Shown here: in pieces, positions 63,451-64,000 of the stretch | Position numbering within the stretch: the first letter of the stretch is position 1 | Layout: each line of letters opens with the position of its first letter | Assembly (NCBI GenBank): GCA_963930775.1 | Contig: OZ005696.1 | Span: 9,850,980 to 9,914,979 of the forward strand | From: Cliona cf. orientalis | Lineage: Eukaryota; Porifera; Demospongiae; Clionaida; Clionaidae | Direction of reading: 5' to 3' | DNA length: 64,000 bases | The notes under the pieces: generated by a model | Database searches by the model: none | What the model was told of the DNA's origin: nothing | Seen by the model: the letters and a program-made list of their open reading frames with translations, nothing else | Translations under genes and position numbers: made by a program

Positions 63451-64000
63451 TCAAGTTCTCCTGGCAGGTCTTGCGATGATTGCTCTATCGATGGCCTTAA
63501 TGTCTTTATCTCTCGCCTCAATCTTATCGTATGGAGTCCATGAATGGTCGTGCTCTAGTCTGTAAGAGCCAAGGAACTTGTGGGGACACGCCCCTCCCCA
63601 CTCCCTCGGGGAGAGCATTGAGAAGTAAGGTGTGCCATTGGAGCGTTCGTAGAGATGGTAGATGGTCCCTGGCACTTTAGTGAAGTTACAGGCGGCATGG
63701 TGGAGCTGGCTATCACGCTTGGCAGTGGCTAGGATGCCATGAGCCTGAGGGGAGACAGAAAATTAGATATTGAACAGAATTATGAGATGTGGTGGTAATG
63801 AAGAATTAATTTTACGGATAAGAGTGTACAAAGACCACTATACTATACCTGTTGTTGTAGGAATCTAATTTGGTCGACAATGACCTGGAGCTTGCCTCCG
63901 GTAGTGGCTCGTAAGAACTTGTCCGCCTGTTGCACAGTGTGTGCTAGCTCCACCAGGTCCATGGGATCGTTATGGCGACGCACAGCGCGAGGATCTACCA
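63451..64000 (-). CDS. C1orf50-like protein (5' end beyond window)
   Basis: Two exons seen on the minus strand, 64000-63849 and 63744-63451, ending TGA at 63453-63451. The visible 148 residues include NDPMDLVELAHTVQQADKF, KLQVIVDQIRFLQQQAHGIL, LHHAACNFTKVPGTIYHLYE, YFSMLSPREWGGACPHKF and LEHDHSWTPYDKIEARD, colinear with human C1orf50 (DUF2452 family). Molecular function is unknown. The N-terminus lies outside the window. Confidence 0.85.

Noticed and set aside
1-64000. Search for retroviral, LTR or other virus-like elements and for tRNA genes
   Set aside because: No reverse transcriptase, integrase, capsid-like frame, long terminal repeat pair or convincing tRNA A/B-box cloverleaf was recognised by eye.

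Overview
This is nuclear DNA of an early-branching animal, most likely a sponge (demosponge-like). The inference rests on closely packed genes with many short GT-AG introns (often 50-300 bp), intergenic gaps of tens to hundreds of bases, animal-type orthologues (ACAP-type ArfGAP, FoxL2, O-GlcNAcase with an acetyltransferase-like tail, ciliary ARMC3 and DRC12), and many small hairpin transposons. The species cannot be named from the window. No tRNA, rRNA, CRISPR array, retroviral copy or other virus-like element was recognised.

Layout. 1-5.5 kb: 3' end of an ACAP-like ArfGAP (+), a leucine-rich-repeat protein (-), a small unknown basic protein (+) and CYB5RL (+). 5.6-8.6 kb: gene-free block holding a higher-order minisatellite between two direct repeats, a MITE with long inverted ends and a GA microsatellite. 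8.6-16.4 kb: a RUN plus Rubicon-homology protein (-), CSTF1 (+) and an SDR16C-type dehydrogenase (-). 16.5-20.8 kb: two intronless tandem TENT4 poly(A) polymerases (+). 21.2-27.3 kb: OGA (+) and a UBIAD1-like prenyltransferase (-). 27.6-35.5 kb: SF3B2 (-) head-to-head with DNAJC21 (+). 35.5-38.2 kb: gene-poor. 38.2-44.5 kb: SLC33A1 (-), CTDNEP1 (+), DRC12/CCDC153 (-), PTPMT1 (+). 44.7-55.7 kb: NOC2L (-, with a 2.9-kb intron), ATP10 (+), OTUD3 (+). 56.5-64 kb: FOXL2-like (-), ARMC3 (+) and a partial C1orf50 homologue (-).

The genes are mostly housekeeping: mRNA 3'-end formation and tailing, splicing, ribosome biogenesis, mitochondrial lipid and ATP synthase biogenesis, nuclear envelope lipid control and cilium assembly. 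Many sit as divergent pairs with start codons only 60-560 bp apart, implying shared promoters. NRF1-like GCGCATGCGC palindromes lie close to several starts.

The most interesting items are: an OGA whose C-terminal domain carries an apparently intact acetyl-CoA binding motif (the human domain lacks it) plus a possible alternative short terminus; a UBIAD1-like protein with eroded metal-binding motifs; the intronless TENT4 tandem pair; a satellite family found at both ends of the window, once as a head-to-head inverted array inside an ARMC3 intron; and several MITE families with visible target-site duplications. Exon boundaries were read by eye from splice consensus, reading frame and recalled family sequences and may be off by a few bases.
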